From Oscillospiraceae bacterium (GTDB taxonomy: Bacteria; Bacillota; Clostridia; Oscillospirales; Oscillospiraceae), in NCBI GenBank assembly GCA_022800755.1, contig JAAWQX010000004.1, forward strand, positions 62,001 through 126,000: a DNA stretch of 64,000 bases. The letters run 5' to 3'. The notes below the pieces were generated by a model, which saw nothing but the letters and a program-made list of their open reading frames with translations, did no database searches and had not been told where the DNA came from. Positions 43,357-51,744 of this stretch are shown here, piece after piece; within the stretch, counting starts at the first letter, position 1, and each line of letters begins with the position of its first letter. Position numbers and translations under genes: made by a program.

Positions 43357-43394
43357 AAAGCGCGTCAGTACGAAATCGTACTGACGCGCTTTTT
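43357..43394 (+). terminator. Strong rho-independent terminator
   Basis: 17-bp perfect arms (43357-43373 and 43376-43392) followed by TT to 43394. It ends the yifB/MBL transcript. Confidence 0.92.
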
Positions 43395-43417
43395 CGCCGG
43401 GGTGGGAACGGTTTTCA

Positions 43418-43446
43418 TTGACAAGCAGAAGCGGGACGGGTATAAT
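43418..43446 (+). promoter_or_regulatory. Perfect consensus promoter of the MFS gene
   Basis: TTGACA (43418-43423), 17-base spacer, TATAAT (43441-43446), 32 bases before the ATG. Confidence 0.9.
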
Positions 43447-43478
43447 GGCATTTTCCTGAAATCGAAAGGGCGCTTTTT

Positions 43479-44690
43479 ATGACCAGACAAAAAACGATAC
43501 AATATAATCTTGAGTACGCCGTGATGAATGGGCTGAACTGGATGCTGTTTTGCGTCACGTTTACCTTCGCCGGCATTTTTTTGCTGGGGCGGGGGTATTC
43601 CAGCACGGAGCTGGGGCTGATTTTGGCCGCCGGGAATCTGCTGGCGCTGCCGCTGCAAACGCTGCTGGCGGATCTGGCGGACCGGTCCCGGCGGGTGACG
43701 CTACTGGGGCTGATTGTGGGGATGCTGGCGGCGCTGCTGGCGCTGGCGGCGGCGTGCTTCCTGCTGCCGGGGAAAAGCCCTGCGCTGACGGTGGCGTACA
43801 CCCTTTCCCTGGCGGGGACACAGGGGATGCAGCCGCTGGTGAACTCGTTCAGCTTTTACCTGTCCGGCTGGGGCGCGCCCATTCAGTTCGGGCTGTGCCG
43901 GGCCATGGGGTCGGTGTCTTACGCCGCGGCGTCGCTGCTGCTGGCGGGGGCGGCAGAACGGCTGGGCGTGGGGGCTGTGCCCGGAGCCGCCGGGGTGCTG
44001 CTGGCGCTGTTTTTGCTGGTGATGCTGGTGTTTTACGTCCAGCGCCGGGGCGCGGCGCCGGCGGCGGCGGAGGTACGCGCCGAGACCGGGGCCGGGGAGA
44101 GCGTTTCCTTGACCGCGTTCTTTCGGAAATATCCCCGGTATGGGCTGTTCCTCGCCGGGGTGGCGCTCATCTTTGTGGGGCACAGCTTTATCAATAATTT
44201 TACCATTCAGCTGGTGGAAAATGTAGGCGGCGGGACCGAGGAAATGGGCCGGTTGGGGGCCGTGATGGCGGTGCTGGAACTGCCGGGGATGCTGGGCTTC
44301 GGGCTGCTGCTGCGGAAAGTGCGGTGCAGCAGCGTGATGAAGCTGTCCATGGCGCTGTTTACCGTGAAAGTTACGCTCACCTGGCTGGCGGGGTCTATTC
44401 CCGCGCTGTATGGGGCGACCATGTTTCAGGTGCTCACCTATGCGCTGTTTATCCCCGGGTCGGTGCAGTACGCACAGGAGGTCATCGCGCCGGAGGACGC
44501 GGTGAAAGGGCAGGCGTTCATTACCTCTATGCTTACCCTGGGGACCGTGGCGTCCAGTCTGGCGGGGGGACGGCTCACCGATCTGTTCGGGGTGTCCGCC
44601 GCCATGCTGGTGTTCGCGGCGGTGAGCCTTGTGGGAAGCGTGCTGGGCATCGCCGGGGTGGAAAAAACGAAGCGGCACGGGGAGGGATGA
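43479..44690 (+). CDS. MFS transporter
   Basis: 403 residues with about twelve membrane helices in two halves. The first intracellular loop has DLADRSRRVTLLG (the DxxxRR-type MFS motif after helix 2). The C-terminal half repeats the pattern with a weaker loop. It looks most like the small sugar/drug-type MFS_1 proteins of Clostridia; the substrate is unknown. AAAGGG precedes the ATG. It has its own perfect consensus promoter, so it should be well expressed. The next gene (SAP/DUF6434-like) begins 4 bases after its stop and is presumably co-transcribed. Confidence 0.88.
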   Translation: MTRQKTIQYNLEYAVMNGLNWMLFCVTFTFAGIFLLGRGYSSTELGLILAAGNLLALPLQTLLADLADRSRRVTLLGLIVGMLAALLALAAACFLLPGKSPALTVAYTLSLAGTQGMQPLVNSFSFYLSGWGAPIQFGLCRAMGSVSYAAASLLLAGAAERLGVGAVPGAAGVLLALFLLVMLVFYVQRRGAAPAAAEVRAETGAGESVSLTAFFRKYPRYGLFLAGVALIFVGHSFINNFTIQLVENVGGGTEEMGRLGAVMAVLELPGMLGFGLLLRKVRCSSVMKLSMALFTVKVTLTWLAGSIPALYGATMFQVLTYALFIPGSVQYAQEVIAPEDAVKGQAFITSMLTLGTVASSLAGGRLTDLFGVSAAMLVFAAVSLVGSVLGIAGVEKTKRHGEG

Positions 44691-44694
44691 GACG

Positions 44695-45279
44695 GTGGAA
44701 AGGCCCGTTTTAAGTACAGAGCTGGACGGCGCGACGTTCCGCAGCTTTTATTATCTGAAAGAGGAACTGGTGCGCTTTTGCAGGGAACATCAACTGCCCG
44801 CCGGGGGTGGGAAGCAGGTCTTGACGGAGCGCATCGCCCATTATCTGGATACGGGAGAGGTCCCGGCGGCCGCGGTGACGGGGAGAAAGCGGGCCGGAGG
44901 GTCCGGCGTGCTCCGGGAAGACAGTGTCATCGAGACCGATTTTGTGTGCTCCGAACGGCACCGGGCGTTTTTTCGGGAGAAAATCGGGCCGGGGTTTACG
45001 TTTAACGTCTCGTTTCAAAGATGGCTGAAAAGCAATCCCGGGAAAACCTACGGGGAGGCCATCGACGCGTACCGGCAAATCATCGAGGAAAAGAAGCGTG
45101 GGAAGACCGTGATCGACCCGCAGTTTGAATATAACGCGTATATCCGGGATTTTTTCGCGGCGCAGCCGGGGAGAAGTCTGGACGACGCCATCCAGTGCTG
45201 GAAGTACAAAAAGAGCTTGCCGGGACAGCACCGGTATGAGGCGGCGGACCTGGCTGTTTTGTCCGGGGACGGGGAATGA
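44695..45279 (+). CDS. SAP-like / DUF6434 domain protein
   Basis: 194 residues. The N-terminal part (about 1-55: FRSFYYLKEELVRFCREHQLP...LTERIAHYLDTG) resembles a SAP DNA/RNA-binding helix pair. The C-terminal part (about 75-190: FVCSERHRAFFREKIG, TFNVSFQRWLKSNPGKTY, FEYNAYIRDFF, CWKYKKSLPG) matches the DUF6434 pattern as I know it. The function is unknown; nucleic-acid binding is suggested by the SAP-like region and basic charge. The start is GTG 44695 after GGGAGGGATGAGACG. It is in an operon with the MFS gene and ends at a terminator. Confidence 0.78.
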   Translation: MERPVLSTELDGATFRSFYYLKEELVRFCREHQLPAGGGKQVLTERIAHYLDTGEVPAAAVTGRKRAGGSGVLREDSVIETDFVCSERHRAFFREKIGPGFTFNVSFQRWLKSNPGKTYGEAIDAYRQIIEEKKRGKTVIDPQFEYNAYIRDFFAAQPGRSLDDAIQCWKYKKSLPGQHRYEAADLAVLSGDGE

Positions 45280-45281
45280 AA

Positions 45282-45323
45282 TTGGCCCCGGGGCGGGTGG
45301 GCCGCTCCGGGGTCGGTTTTTTT
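45282..45323 (+). terminator. Terminator of the MFS/DUF6434 operon
   Basis: Arms 45282-45291 and 45307-45316 (10 bp with wobbles) around a GC-rich loop, followed by seven T. Confidence 0.75.
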
Positions 45324-46215
45324 ATACGATGATCTTTACCGCGCGGTTCAGGTTGCGCAGTTCAATCTGCTCAAAGCTGCCGCCGTCTTCGCCGTCACGG
45401 GTCCAGGCTACGGGCTGGGTGAAGGTGAAGCGGGCAAAGCTCGTGGGGACCAGCTTGATGAAGCGGCCGTCGTAGGTGCGCTCCCGCAGGTCCGTGAGGA
45501 TGGCCCGGAGGTCCGCGATGTTCTTCGGGCTCTTTACAAGGGCCAATTCAAACAGGCCGTCGTCCAGGCGGATCTTGTCGGAATTCAGGTGGATCAGGCC
45601 CGCCACGGAGGTGGAGTTCATCACGCCGCCGAACAGGAAGTCGTCTTCCAGCACGCCGTTGTCATACTCTACCCTGGCGTGGTATTTCGTGATCTTCGGC
45701 AGGCGCATCATGCCTTCCAGCACGTAGGCGAAATGGCCCAGGGCCTGCTTTTCCTGCTGGGGGGTCTCGTAGCTCACGTCCGTGAACGCGCCGAAGGCGG
45801 CGACGTATGTAAAGGTCCCGGCGCCGGCGAAGGTGCCTACGTCGAAATCCATGGGCTGGCCGTGGAGCACGCGGCGGGCCGCGGCGAGCATGTTGTTCTT
45901 GGGCAGGTTCAGGGTGGTGGCTACGTCGTTGGCCGTGCCCAGGGGGATGTAGCCGATGGGCGGGCGGGACGGCTCCGGCAGGCGCACAATGCCTTCCATG
46001 ACCTCGCTCAAGGTGCCGTCGCCGCCGAGACAGCACACCACGTCGTAGTCCGCGCCCTCGGCTTCGGCAATGGCGGTGGCATCCCCCCGCCCGGCGGTGA
46101 AGCGCACCGTGGGGACGATGCCGCCGGCGTGCAGGGTGTACAGCGTCTCGCCGAAGTTCGTTTTATACGCGCCTTTTCCCGCCATGGGATTGACGATAAA
46201 TAACAGCTTTTTCAT
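45322..46215 (-). CDS. Diacylglycerol/lipid kinase (DgkB/YegS family)
   Basis: 297 residues. The DAGK catalytic signature GGDGTLSEVMEG occurs near residue 65, the nucleotide-binding IPLGTANDVATTL near 95, and the N-terminal LFIVNPMAGKG. In Gram-positive bacteria DgkB recycles diacylglycerol released by lipoteichoic acid synthesis; related YegS proteins phosphorylate other lipids, so the exact lipid is not fixed. GGAGG precedes the ATG. It is divergent from asnS, and the two promoters occupy the same bases (46257-46263). Confidence 0.93.
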   Translation of the reverse strand: MKKLLFIVNPMAGKGAYKTNFGETLYTLHAGGIVPTVRFTAGRGDATAIAEAEGADYDVVCCLGGDGTLSEVMEGIVRLPEPSRPPIGYIPLGTANDVATTLNLPKNNMLAAARRVLHGQPMDFDVGTFAGAGTFTYVAAFGAFTDVSYETPQQEKQALGHFAYVLEGMMRLPKITKYHARVEYDNGVLEDDFLFGGVMNSTSVAGLIHLNSDKIRLDDGLFELALVKSPKNIADLRAILTDLRERTYDGRFIKLVPTSFARFTFTQPVAWTRDGEDGGSFEQIELRNLNRAVKIIV

Positions 46216-46233
46216 CGGAAACCTCCGTAAGAC

Positions 46234-46286
46234 TTGAAATTAGTGGTTTCAACGGTTATAATACCTTATTATCCTCAAATAAACAA
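46234..46286. promoter_or_regulatory. Divergent promoters with shared -10 bases (lipid kinase / asnS)
   Basis: Plus strand (asnS): TTGAAA (46234-46239), 17-base spacer, TATAAT (46257-46262). Minus strand (kinase): TTGTTT (46286-46281), 17-base spacer, TATTAT (46263-46258). The two -10 elements lie on the same six or seven base pairs. An inverted repeat TTGAAA-N7-TTTCAA (46234-46252) covers the asnS -35 and could be an operator. Confidence 0.75.
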
Positions 46287-46319
46287 GACAGTTTTCAATA
46301 AAGGAGTCGAAAGGATCAA

Positions 46320-47714
46320 ATGAAACGTCAGAAGATCGCAGGCATTTTCGCTGACAGCGCTGCCTTTGACGGGAAAGAATTGACCGTCATGGGATGGGCG
46401 CGGACCATCCGGGATATGAAAAATTTTGGGTTCGTGGAACTCAATGACGGCAGCTGCCACAGTAATTTGCAGGTGGTGTTCGAGCGGCAGACCTTGGAAA
46501 ATTACGACGAGATCGCCCGGCAGAACGTGGGCGCGGCGCTCATCGTGACGGGGACGCTGGTGTGTACCCCCGACGCGCCGCAGCCGTTTGAGTTGAAGGC
46601 GCAGACGATCGCTGTGGAGGGCGTGTCCGCGCCGGAGTATCCCTTGCAGAAAAAGCGACACAGCGTGGAGTATCTGCGGACCATCCAGCATCTGCGGCCC
46701 AGGACGAATCTGTTTTCCGCCGTGTTCCGGGTGCGCTCCGTGGCCGCCCAGGCGGTGCATACGTTCTTTCAGGACCGGGGATTTGTGTATGTGAATACGC
46801 CTATCATCACCGGGTCCGACGCGGAGGGCGCGGGGGAGATGTTCCGGGTGACCACCATCGATCCGGCGAATCCGCCCCGGAAAGAGGATGGGTCTGTCGA
46901 TTACAGCCAGGACTTTTTCGGGAAGGCGACAAATCTTACCGTGTCCGGGCAGCTCAATGCCGAGAACTTCGCCATGGCGTTCGGGGATGTGTATACCTTC
47001 GGGCCGACCTTCCGGGCGGAGAATTCCAATACCCAGCGCCATGCCGCGGAGTTCTGGATGATCGAGCCGGAAATGGCCTTTGCCGATCTGGACGATGATC
47101 TGGAGTGCATGGAGAGTATGGTGAAGTTCATCATCAATACCGTGCTGGAAAAGTGCCCGCAGGAAATAGAGTTTTTCAACAAATTTGTGGATAAGGAGTT
47201 GCTGGAACGGCTGCACAATGTGGTGAGCAACGACTTCGGGCGGGTGACCTATACCGAGGCGGTGGAGCTGCTGCAAAAGTCCGGGCAGAAGTTTGATTAT
47301 CCCGTGAAGTGGGGCATTGACTTGCAGACCGAGCATGAGCGGTATTTGACGGAGCAGGTGTTCCAGAAGCCGCTGTTTGTCACGGATTATCCCAAGGAAA
47401 TCAAGGCGTTTTATATGCGCTTGAACGACGACGGCAGGACCGTCGCCGCCGCAGACTGCCTGGTGCCGGGTATCGGGGAGATCATCGGCGGCAGCCAGCG
47501 CGAAGAGCGGCTGGAGGTGCTCACCGCCCGGATGCGGGAACTGGGGCTGAAGGAAGAGGACTACTGGTGGTATCTGGACCTGCGGCGCTATGGCTCCTGC
47601 CGGCACGCGGGCTTCGGGCTGGGCTTTGAGCGGATGGTCATGTATCTCACCGGGGTGAATAATATCCGGGATGTGGAACTGCATCCCCGGACGGTGGGGA
47701 ACGCGGAGTTTTAA
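46320..47714 (+). CDS. asnS: Asparaginyl-tRNA synthetase
   Basis: 464-residue class II synthetase with an N-terminal OB-fold anticodon domain (about 1-105). Motif 2 is [24 protein letters not shown] and motif 3 is [15 protein letters not shown]. The AsnRS-like feature is [12 protein letters not shown] in place of the AspRS flipping-loop segment. It charges tRNA-Asn directly. AAAGGA lies seven bases before the ATG. Its own promoter overlaps that of the divergent lipid kinase. It ends at a strong hairpin. Confidence 0.96.
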   Translation: MKRQKIAGIFADSAAFDGKELTVMGWARTIRDMKNFGFVELNDGSCHSNLQVVFERQTLENYDEIARQNVGAALIVTGTLVCTPDAPQPFELKAQTIAVEGVSAPEYPLQKKRHSVEYLRTIQHLRPRTNLFSAVFRVRSVAAQAVHTFFQDRGFVYVNTPIITGSDAEGAGEMFRVTTIDPANPPRKEDGSVDYSQDFFGKATNLTVSGQLNAENFAMAFGDVYTFGPTFRAENSNTQRHAAEFWMIEPEMAFADLDDDLECMESMVKFIINTVLEKCPQEIEFFNKFVDKELLERLHNVVSNDFGRVTYTEAVELLQKSGQKFDYPVKWGIDLQTEHERYLTEQVFQKPLFVTDYPKEIKAFYMRLNDDGRTVAAADCLVPGIGEIIGGSQREERLEVLTARMRELGLKEEDYWWYLDLRRYGSCRHAGFGLGFERMVMYLTGVNNIRDVELHPRTVGNAEF

Positions 47715-47722
47715 GGAAAAAT

Positions 47723-47756
47723 ACACCCCCGGCTGCGGCCGGGGGTGTTGCTGTTT
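47723..47756 (+). terminator. Terminator of asnS
   Basis: Perfect 11-bp arms (47723-47733 and 47738-47748), then a T-run at 47754-47759 that touches the end of the convergent PurN-like gene. Confidence 0.85.
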
Positions 47757-48341
47757 TTATGGATGCGCCGCGCAGAAGTCGCGGACGGCGGCGATGAGGA
47801 GTTCTTTTTGGGCTTGATCGAAAATCCGGTCCTGGAGGGTCGCCGGGGTGTCGTCCGGCTGGACGGGGACGGCTTTTTGCGCTAAAATCTGGCCGATGCG
47901 GCCTTCGTCGTCGGCCAGGTAGGCCGTGGCGCCGGTGAGTTGTACGCCCCGGGCCAAAACCGCCGCGCAGACGTCGTCTTCCGTCAGCGTCTCAAACGCG
48001 GGGACCAGCGCGGGGAAGACCCCCAGGACCTTTCCGCTGTAATACCGCGCCGCAGGACCGAGGCTGGGCGCGAAGCCCGCTAAGACCACAAAGTCCGTAT
48101 CAATATCCTTCAGCTTATTGAGCAGCGCCAGCCCGTAGGAACCGGCGTTGGGAAACAGGTGGTCATCCACCACGTAGGCGGGGACGTTGGCGCTCCGGGC
48201 GCTTTGCAGGGCGAAAGCCTCCGGGTCGGAGGAGATCACGCCGGCAAGCTCAAGCCCTTCAATTTCATTGAAAAACGCGCAGTCCAGCAGACAGCGCAGT
48301 CGCCGGCCGCCGCCGGATACCAGAATTGCCGCTCTTGCCAT
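47757..48341 (-). CDS. PurN-like formyltransferase-fold protein, catalytic residues altered
   Basis: 194 residues over the whole length of phosphoribosylglycinamide formyltransferase (N-terminal AILVSGGG; FVVLAGFAPSL; P..VPAFE; the TGATAYLADDEGRIGQIL segment). In active PurN the loop reads N-x-H-P-S-L-L-P, with catalytic Asn and His. Here it is G107-V-F109-P-A-L-V-P, so both residues are gone, and the substrate loop GSNL is RRLR. The Asp near residue 145 remains. No other purine genes are nearby. It is probably not a working GART formyltransferase. AAAGGA precedes the ATG; the longer frame from 48365 adds eight unlikely residues. Divergent from the phosphatase-GNAT gene. Confidence 0.8.
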   Translation of the reverse strand: MARAAILVSGGGRRLRCLLDCAFFNEIEGLELAGVISSDPEAFALQSARSANVPAYVVDDHLFPNAGSYGLALLNKLKDIDTDFVVLAGFAPSLGPAARYYSGKVLGVFPALVPAFETLTEDDVCAAVLARGVQLTGATAYLADDEGRIGQILAQKAVPVQPDDTPATLQDRIFDQAQKELLIAAVRDFCAAHP

Positions 48342-48395
48342 GCACAAGTTCCTTTCCTGTGTCATTTTGCCTTGACCGATATTCGATATACAATC

Positions 48396-48424
48396 AGTTT
48401 ATCAGATGTTGCGTCATTTTGCAA
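48396..48424 (-). promoter_or_regulatory. Promoter of the PurN-like gene
   Basis: Minus strand TTGCAA (48424-48419), 17-base spacer, TAAACT (48401-48396), 55 bases before the ATG. Confidence 0.65.
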
Positions 48425-48481
48425 GAGGGAGCATGGGCAAAGACCCGTGTTATTTTGTCGAATGTAGGGGCGGGCGGCGCA

Positions 48482-48510
48482 TTGCATGGGGGCGGGGTTT
48501 GTGCTATACT
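48482..48510 (+). promoter_or_regulatory. Promoter of the histidine phosphatase-GNAT gene
   Basis: TTGCAT (48482-48487), 17-base spacer, TATACT (48505-48510), 33 bases before the ATG. Confidence 0.78.
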
Positions 48511-48543
48511 ATTTAATTATTACGCTTTTAAAGGGGAATTTGT

Positions 48544-49698
48544 ATGACGACTGTTTATCTCATCCGGCACGCGGAGGCGGAGGGGAATTATTACCGGCGC
48601 ATCCAGGGACACTGGGACGGGCAGATCACCGCTTTGGGGATGCGGCAAATCGACGCGCTGGCGGAACGGATGCGGGATGTGCCGATCAACGCGGTTTACG
48701 CAAGCGATCTGTCCCGGACCCAGACCACTGCTCAGGCGATCTTGAAATATCACGCGCTGCCGCTGCATATCGACTCCCGGCTGCGGGAAGTCGGTATGGG
48801 CGTTTGGGAGGGGCGCAGCTGGGGCGATGTGCTCCACGACGACCCGGTGCAGTACGATCATTTCAGCAACGATCCCGCAAACTGGCATGTGGAGGGCGGC
48901 GAGGACTGGGGGCATTTGCAGGAGCGCATCTACAATGCCGTCGTGGATATCGCAGCGAAGCACGATGGGCAGACCGTGGCTATCGTGTCCCACGGCACTG
49001 CCATCCGGTCGCTCATGTGCCGGCTGTACGGCGTGGGGAGCAAGGATATCCACACCGTGCAGCATGGGGACAACACCTGCGTGACCCTGCTGCATGTGCA
49101 GGGGGGAGACATTCAAATCGAGTACGCCTGCGATAACTCCCATTTGGGGGATGGGCTGAGTACCTTTTCCCGACAGACCTGGTGGCGTACCGGGAGCGAT
49201 CTGGGGAATCTGCGGTTCGTGCCCATGAATTTGATGGACGAACAGCAGGCGGCGTTTTACTTGAACTGCTATGAGGATTCCTGGCGGGCCGCCCATGGGG
49301 ATACAGAGGGCTATGTGTCCGCGCTGTATCTGGTGGCCGCCCGGCGGTGGCTGGAGGAGGATCAACGGGCCGTGGCTATGGCGTTGGAGGGGGAGACCCC
49401 TGTGGGCGTGATCGCCCTGGATACCCAGCGGGGCGCGGAAGCGGACAAGGGCTGGATCGGGTTTTTGTATCTGCTGCCGGAAGCTCGGGGGAAGCGGTAC
49501 GCGTCCCAGCTTTTGGGCTACGCCACCACGCTGTTTACCAATATGGGGCGGAAGGCTGTTTGCCTGCATGTGTCGGAGGACAATGTACACGCCCGGGGAT
49601 TTTACGCGCATACGGGGTTTGTGCAGGTCGGGGAGAGTACCGGGATCGGCGCGCCGCTGCTGCTGTTGGAAAAGCCCCTGGGCGGCGGCGTTTTGTAA
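48544..49698 (+). CDS. Histidine phosphatase fused to GNAT acetyltransferase
   Basis: 384 residues in two modules. Residues 1-200 form a phosphoglycerate-mutase-type histidine phosphatase: LIRHAE with the catalytic His9, a second Arg in SDLSRTQTTA, and the second catalytic His in IVSHGTAIRSL. Residues about 225-384 form a GNAT acetyltransferase with the GFLYLLPEARGKRYASQLL acetyl-CoA segment and a final ARGFYAHTGF motif. Both halves keep catalytic hallmarks. Joint substrate is unknown; the fusion suggests a small molecule that is dephosphorylated and then acetylated, or two linked quality-control steps. AAGGGG precedes the ATG. It has its own promoter. Confidence 0.9.
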   Translation: MTTVYLIRHAEAEGNYYRRIQGHWDGQITALGMRQIDALAERMRDVPINAVYASDLSRTQTTAQAILKYHALPLHIDSRLREVGMGVWEGRSWGDVLHDDPVQYDHFSNDPANWHVEGGEDWGHLQERIYNAVVDIAAKHDGQTVAIVSHGTAIRSLMCRLYGVGSKDIHTVQHGDNTCVTLLHVQGGDIQIEYACDNSHLGDGLSTFSRQTWWRTGSDLGNLRFVPMNLMDEQQAAFYLNCYEDSWRAAHGDTEGYVSALYLVAARRWLEEDQRAVAMALEGETPVGVIALDTQRGAEADKGWIGFLYLLPEARGKRYASQLLGYATTLFTNMGRKAVCLHVSEDNVHARGFYAHTGFVQVGESTGIGAPLLLLEKPLGGGVL

Positions 49699-49711
49699 TC
49701 GCTCAAAAATA

Positions 49712-49841
49712 CAAAACCGAAACTCAGCGAAGCGGGTTCAGTTTTGAAAGGAGGAGCGCGGAAGCGAAAAGGATGCGAGGGACTGCGGAGCAGAGCCCGA
49801 ACATCCCGGAGCGCACGCCGCGACGACGTGATGTATCCTGA
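49712..49841 (+). promoter_or_regulatory. Hairpin, Shine-Dalgarno and short leader ORF cassette (copy B)
   Basis: Imperfect stem (49712-49725 with 49734-49746) and loop AGCGAAGC. AAAGGAGGA (49747-49755) follows directly, then a 22-codon ORF from ATG 49773 ending TPRRRDVS with a TGA at 49839-49841. The ygiQ start (ATG 49831, or GTG 49828) lies within the last codons of this ORF. Same design as copy A at 8295-8407. Confidence 0.6.
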
Positions 49842-51744
49842 AGTGTTTTTGCCGGTTTCCAAGCAGGATATGCAGGACCGGGGTTGGTGGTGGTACGACT
49901 TTTTGGTCGTGACCGGGGACGCGTATGTGGACCATCCGTCCTTCGGGCCGACGGTCATTGCCCGAGTGCTGGAGGACGAGGGCTTCCGGGTGGCAGTTCT
50001 GGCCCAGCCGGACTGGCACTCCTGCGCGGATTTCCTCGCTATGGGGCGGCCCAAGCTGGGGGTCATGATCGGGGCGGGGAATCTGGATTCCATGGTGGCC
50101 CACTATACCGCCGCCAAAAAGCGCCGGAGCGAGGATTTTTACTCCCCCGGCAAGCAGGCGGGGCTCCGGCCCGACCGGGCGACCATTGTGTACGCCAACC
50201 GGGTCCGGGAGGCGTTCGGGCCGGATATGCCCATTGTCATCGGCGGGCTGGAGGTGTCTTTGCGGCGCTTCGCCCACTATGATTACTGGGACGACCAGGT
50301 GCGGCGGAGTATTTTGCTGGACGCGCCGGCGGATATTCTGACCTACGGCATGGGCGAGACCGCAACCCGGGAGATCGCCCGGCGGCTGAAAAAGAAGGAA
50401 CGGCCCGGGACTATGACCGATATCAAGGGCACTGCCGTCATCGTGGACGATCCGGCGGTGTGCGCCTATCCCTGCGTGACGCTGCCGTCTTTTGAGGATG
50501 TGGCGGCGGACAAGACCGCTTACGCCGACGCGACCCGGGTGGAGTACGCCGAGCACGATGCGGTGCGGGGCCGGGCGCTCATTCAAAAGCACCGGGAAAA
50601 GTATCTGCTGGTCAATCCGCCGCAAATGCCGTTGTCTACGGCGGAATTAGACCGGGTGGCGGCGCTGCCGTATACCCGGGAAGTGCATCCTATGTATGAC
50701 GATATGGGGGGCGTGCCCGCCATTGAGGAAGTGCGGTTTTCCGTCATTCACAACCGGGGGTGCATCGGGGGGTGCAATTTCTGCGCCCTGGCGTTCCATC
50801 AGGGGCGCATGGTCACGTCCCGGAGCCATGAAAGCGTCATCAAAGAGGTCACGGACATGACCCAGCATCCGCTGTGGAAGGGCTATGTGTCCGACGTGGG
50901 CGGGCCGACGGCGAATTTCCGGCATCCGTCCTGCAAAGAGCAGCTGGAGCGGGGCATGTGCGCCAATAAGCAGTGTTTGGCGCCCACGCCGTGTAAAAAT
51001 CTGGACGCGGATGAGTCGGATTACCTGCAATTGCTCCGCAAGCTCCGGGGGATCCCGGGGGTGAAAAAGGTGTTCGTACGCTCCGGCATCCGCTATGACT
51101 ATATGCTGTGCGACAAAAATGGGGAATTTTTCTCCGAACTGGTGCATTATCATGTATCAGGACAGCTCAAAGTCGCTCCGGAGCACTGCGTCAATTCTGT
51201 GCTGGACTATATGGGCAAGCCGCATATCGAAGTCTATGAACGGTTCATGGAGAAATACCGTAAACTCAATGACCGGTACGATAAGGAACAGTATATCGTG
51301 CCGTATTTGATGAGCAGCCATCCCGGGTCTACCCTCGCCGACGCGGTGGAGTTGGCGGAGTACCTCCACGCCCGGGGTCGTGTGCCGGAACAGGTGCAGG
51401 ATTTTTACCCCACCCCCGGCACCATCTCTACCTGCATGTACTATACCGGGATCGACCCCCGGACCATGGAGCCGGTGTATGTGGCCAAAACGCCCCACGA
51501 TAAGGCCATGCAGCGGGCGCTTTTGCAATGGGCCAGGCCGGATAAGCGCAAGCTGGTCATTCAGGCCCTCCACGAGGCCGGGCGCACCGACCTCATCGGC
51601 TTTGGGCGGGAATGCCTTGTGCGGCCCGAACGGCCTCAAAACCGGGGCAAAGGGGCCGTGAACGGGAAAAAACCGCAGAAAAACGGTGGGAAGTCCGGGC
51701 GCAAACCGGATGGTAAGGCCCGGAAAGGCGGACGGCGGAAATGA
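49831..51744 (+). CDS. YgiQ-family radical SAM protein
   Basis: 637 residues. The N-terminal YgiQ-specific region (about 1-290) contains WYDFLVVTGDAYVDHPSFG. The radical SAM cluster is CIGGCNFC (Cys311, 315, 318), with more Cys in GMCANKQCLAPTPC. The C-terminus is a Lys/Gly/Arg-rich tail. The family is widespread and uncharacterized in function. No ribosome site sits close to the start; the only one belongs to the leader cassette about 75 bases upstream. ATG 49831 is chosen; GTG 49828 is equally possible. The stop overlaps the next gene (ATGA). Confidence 0.93.
   Translation: MYPEVFLPVSKQDMQDRGWWWYDFLVVTGDAYVDHPSFGPTVIARVLEDEGFRVAVLAQPDWHSCADFLAMGRPKLGVMIGAGNLDSMVAHYTAAKKRRSEDFYSPGKQAGLRPDRATIVYANRVREAFGPDMPIVIGGLEVSLRRFAHYDYWDDQVRRSILLDAPADILTYGMGETATREIARRLKKKERPGTMTDIKGTAVIVDDPAVCAYPCVTLPSFEDVAADKTAYADATRVEYAEHDAVRGRALIQKHREKYLLVNPPQMPLSTAELDRVAALPYTREVHPMYDDMGGVPAIEEVRFSVIHNRGCIGGCNFCALAFHQGRMVTSRSHESVIKEVTDMTQHPLWKGYVSDVGGPTANFRHPSCKEQLERGMCANKQCLAPTPCKNLDADESDYLQLLRKLRGIPGVKKVFVRSGIRYDYMLCDKNGEFFSELVHYHVSGQLKVAPEHCVNSVLDYMGKPHIEVYERFMEKYRKLNDRYDKEQYIVPYLMSSHPGSTLADAVELAEYLHARGRVPEQVQDFYPTPGTISTCMYYTGIDPRTMEPVYVAKTPHDKAMQRALLQWARPDKRKLVIQALHEAGRTDLIGFGRECLVRPERPQNRGKGAVNGKKPQKNGGKSGRKPDGKARKGGRRK

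Noticed and set aside
43295..43478. A small gene or regulatory RNA in the 184-base gap after the MBL nuclease
   Set aside because: The gap is filled by two hairpins, a terminator and the next promoter; no start codon with ribosome site leads to a sensible ORF.
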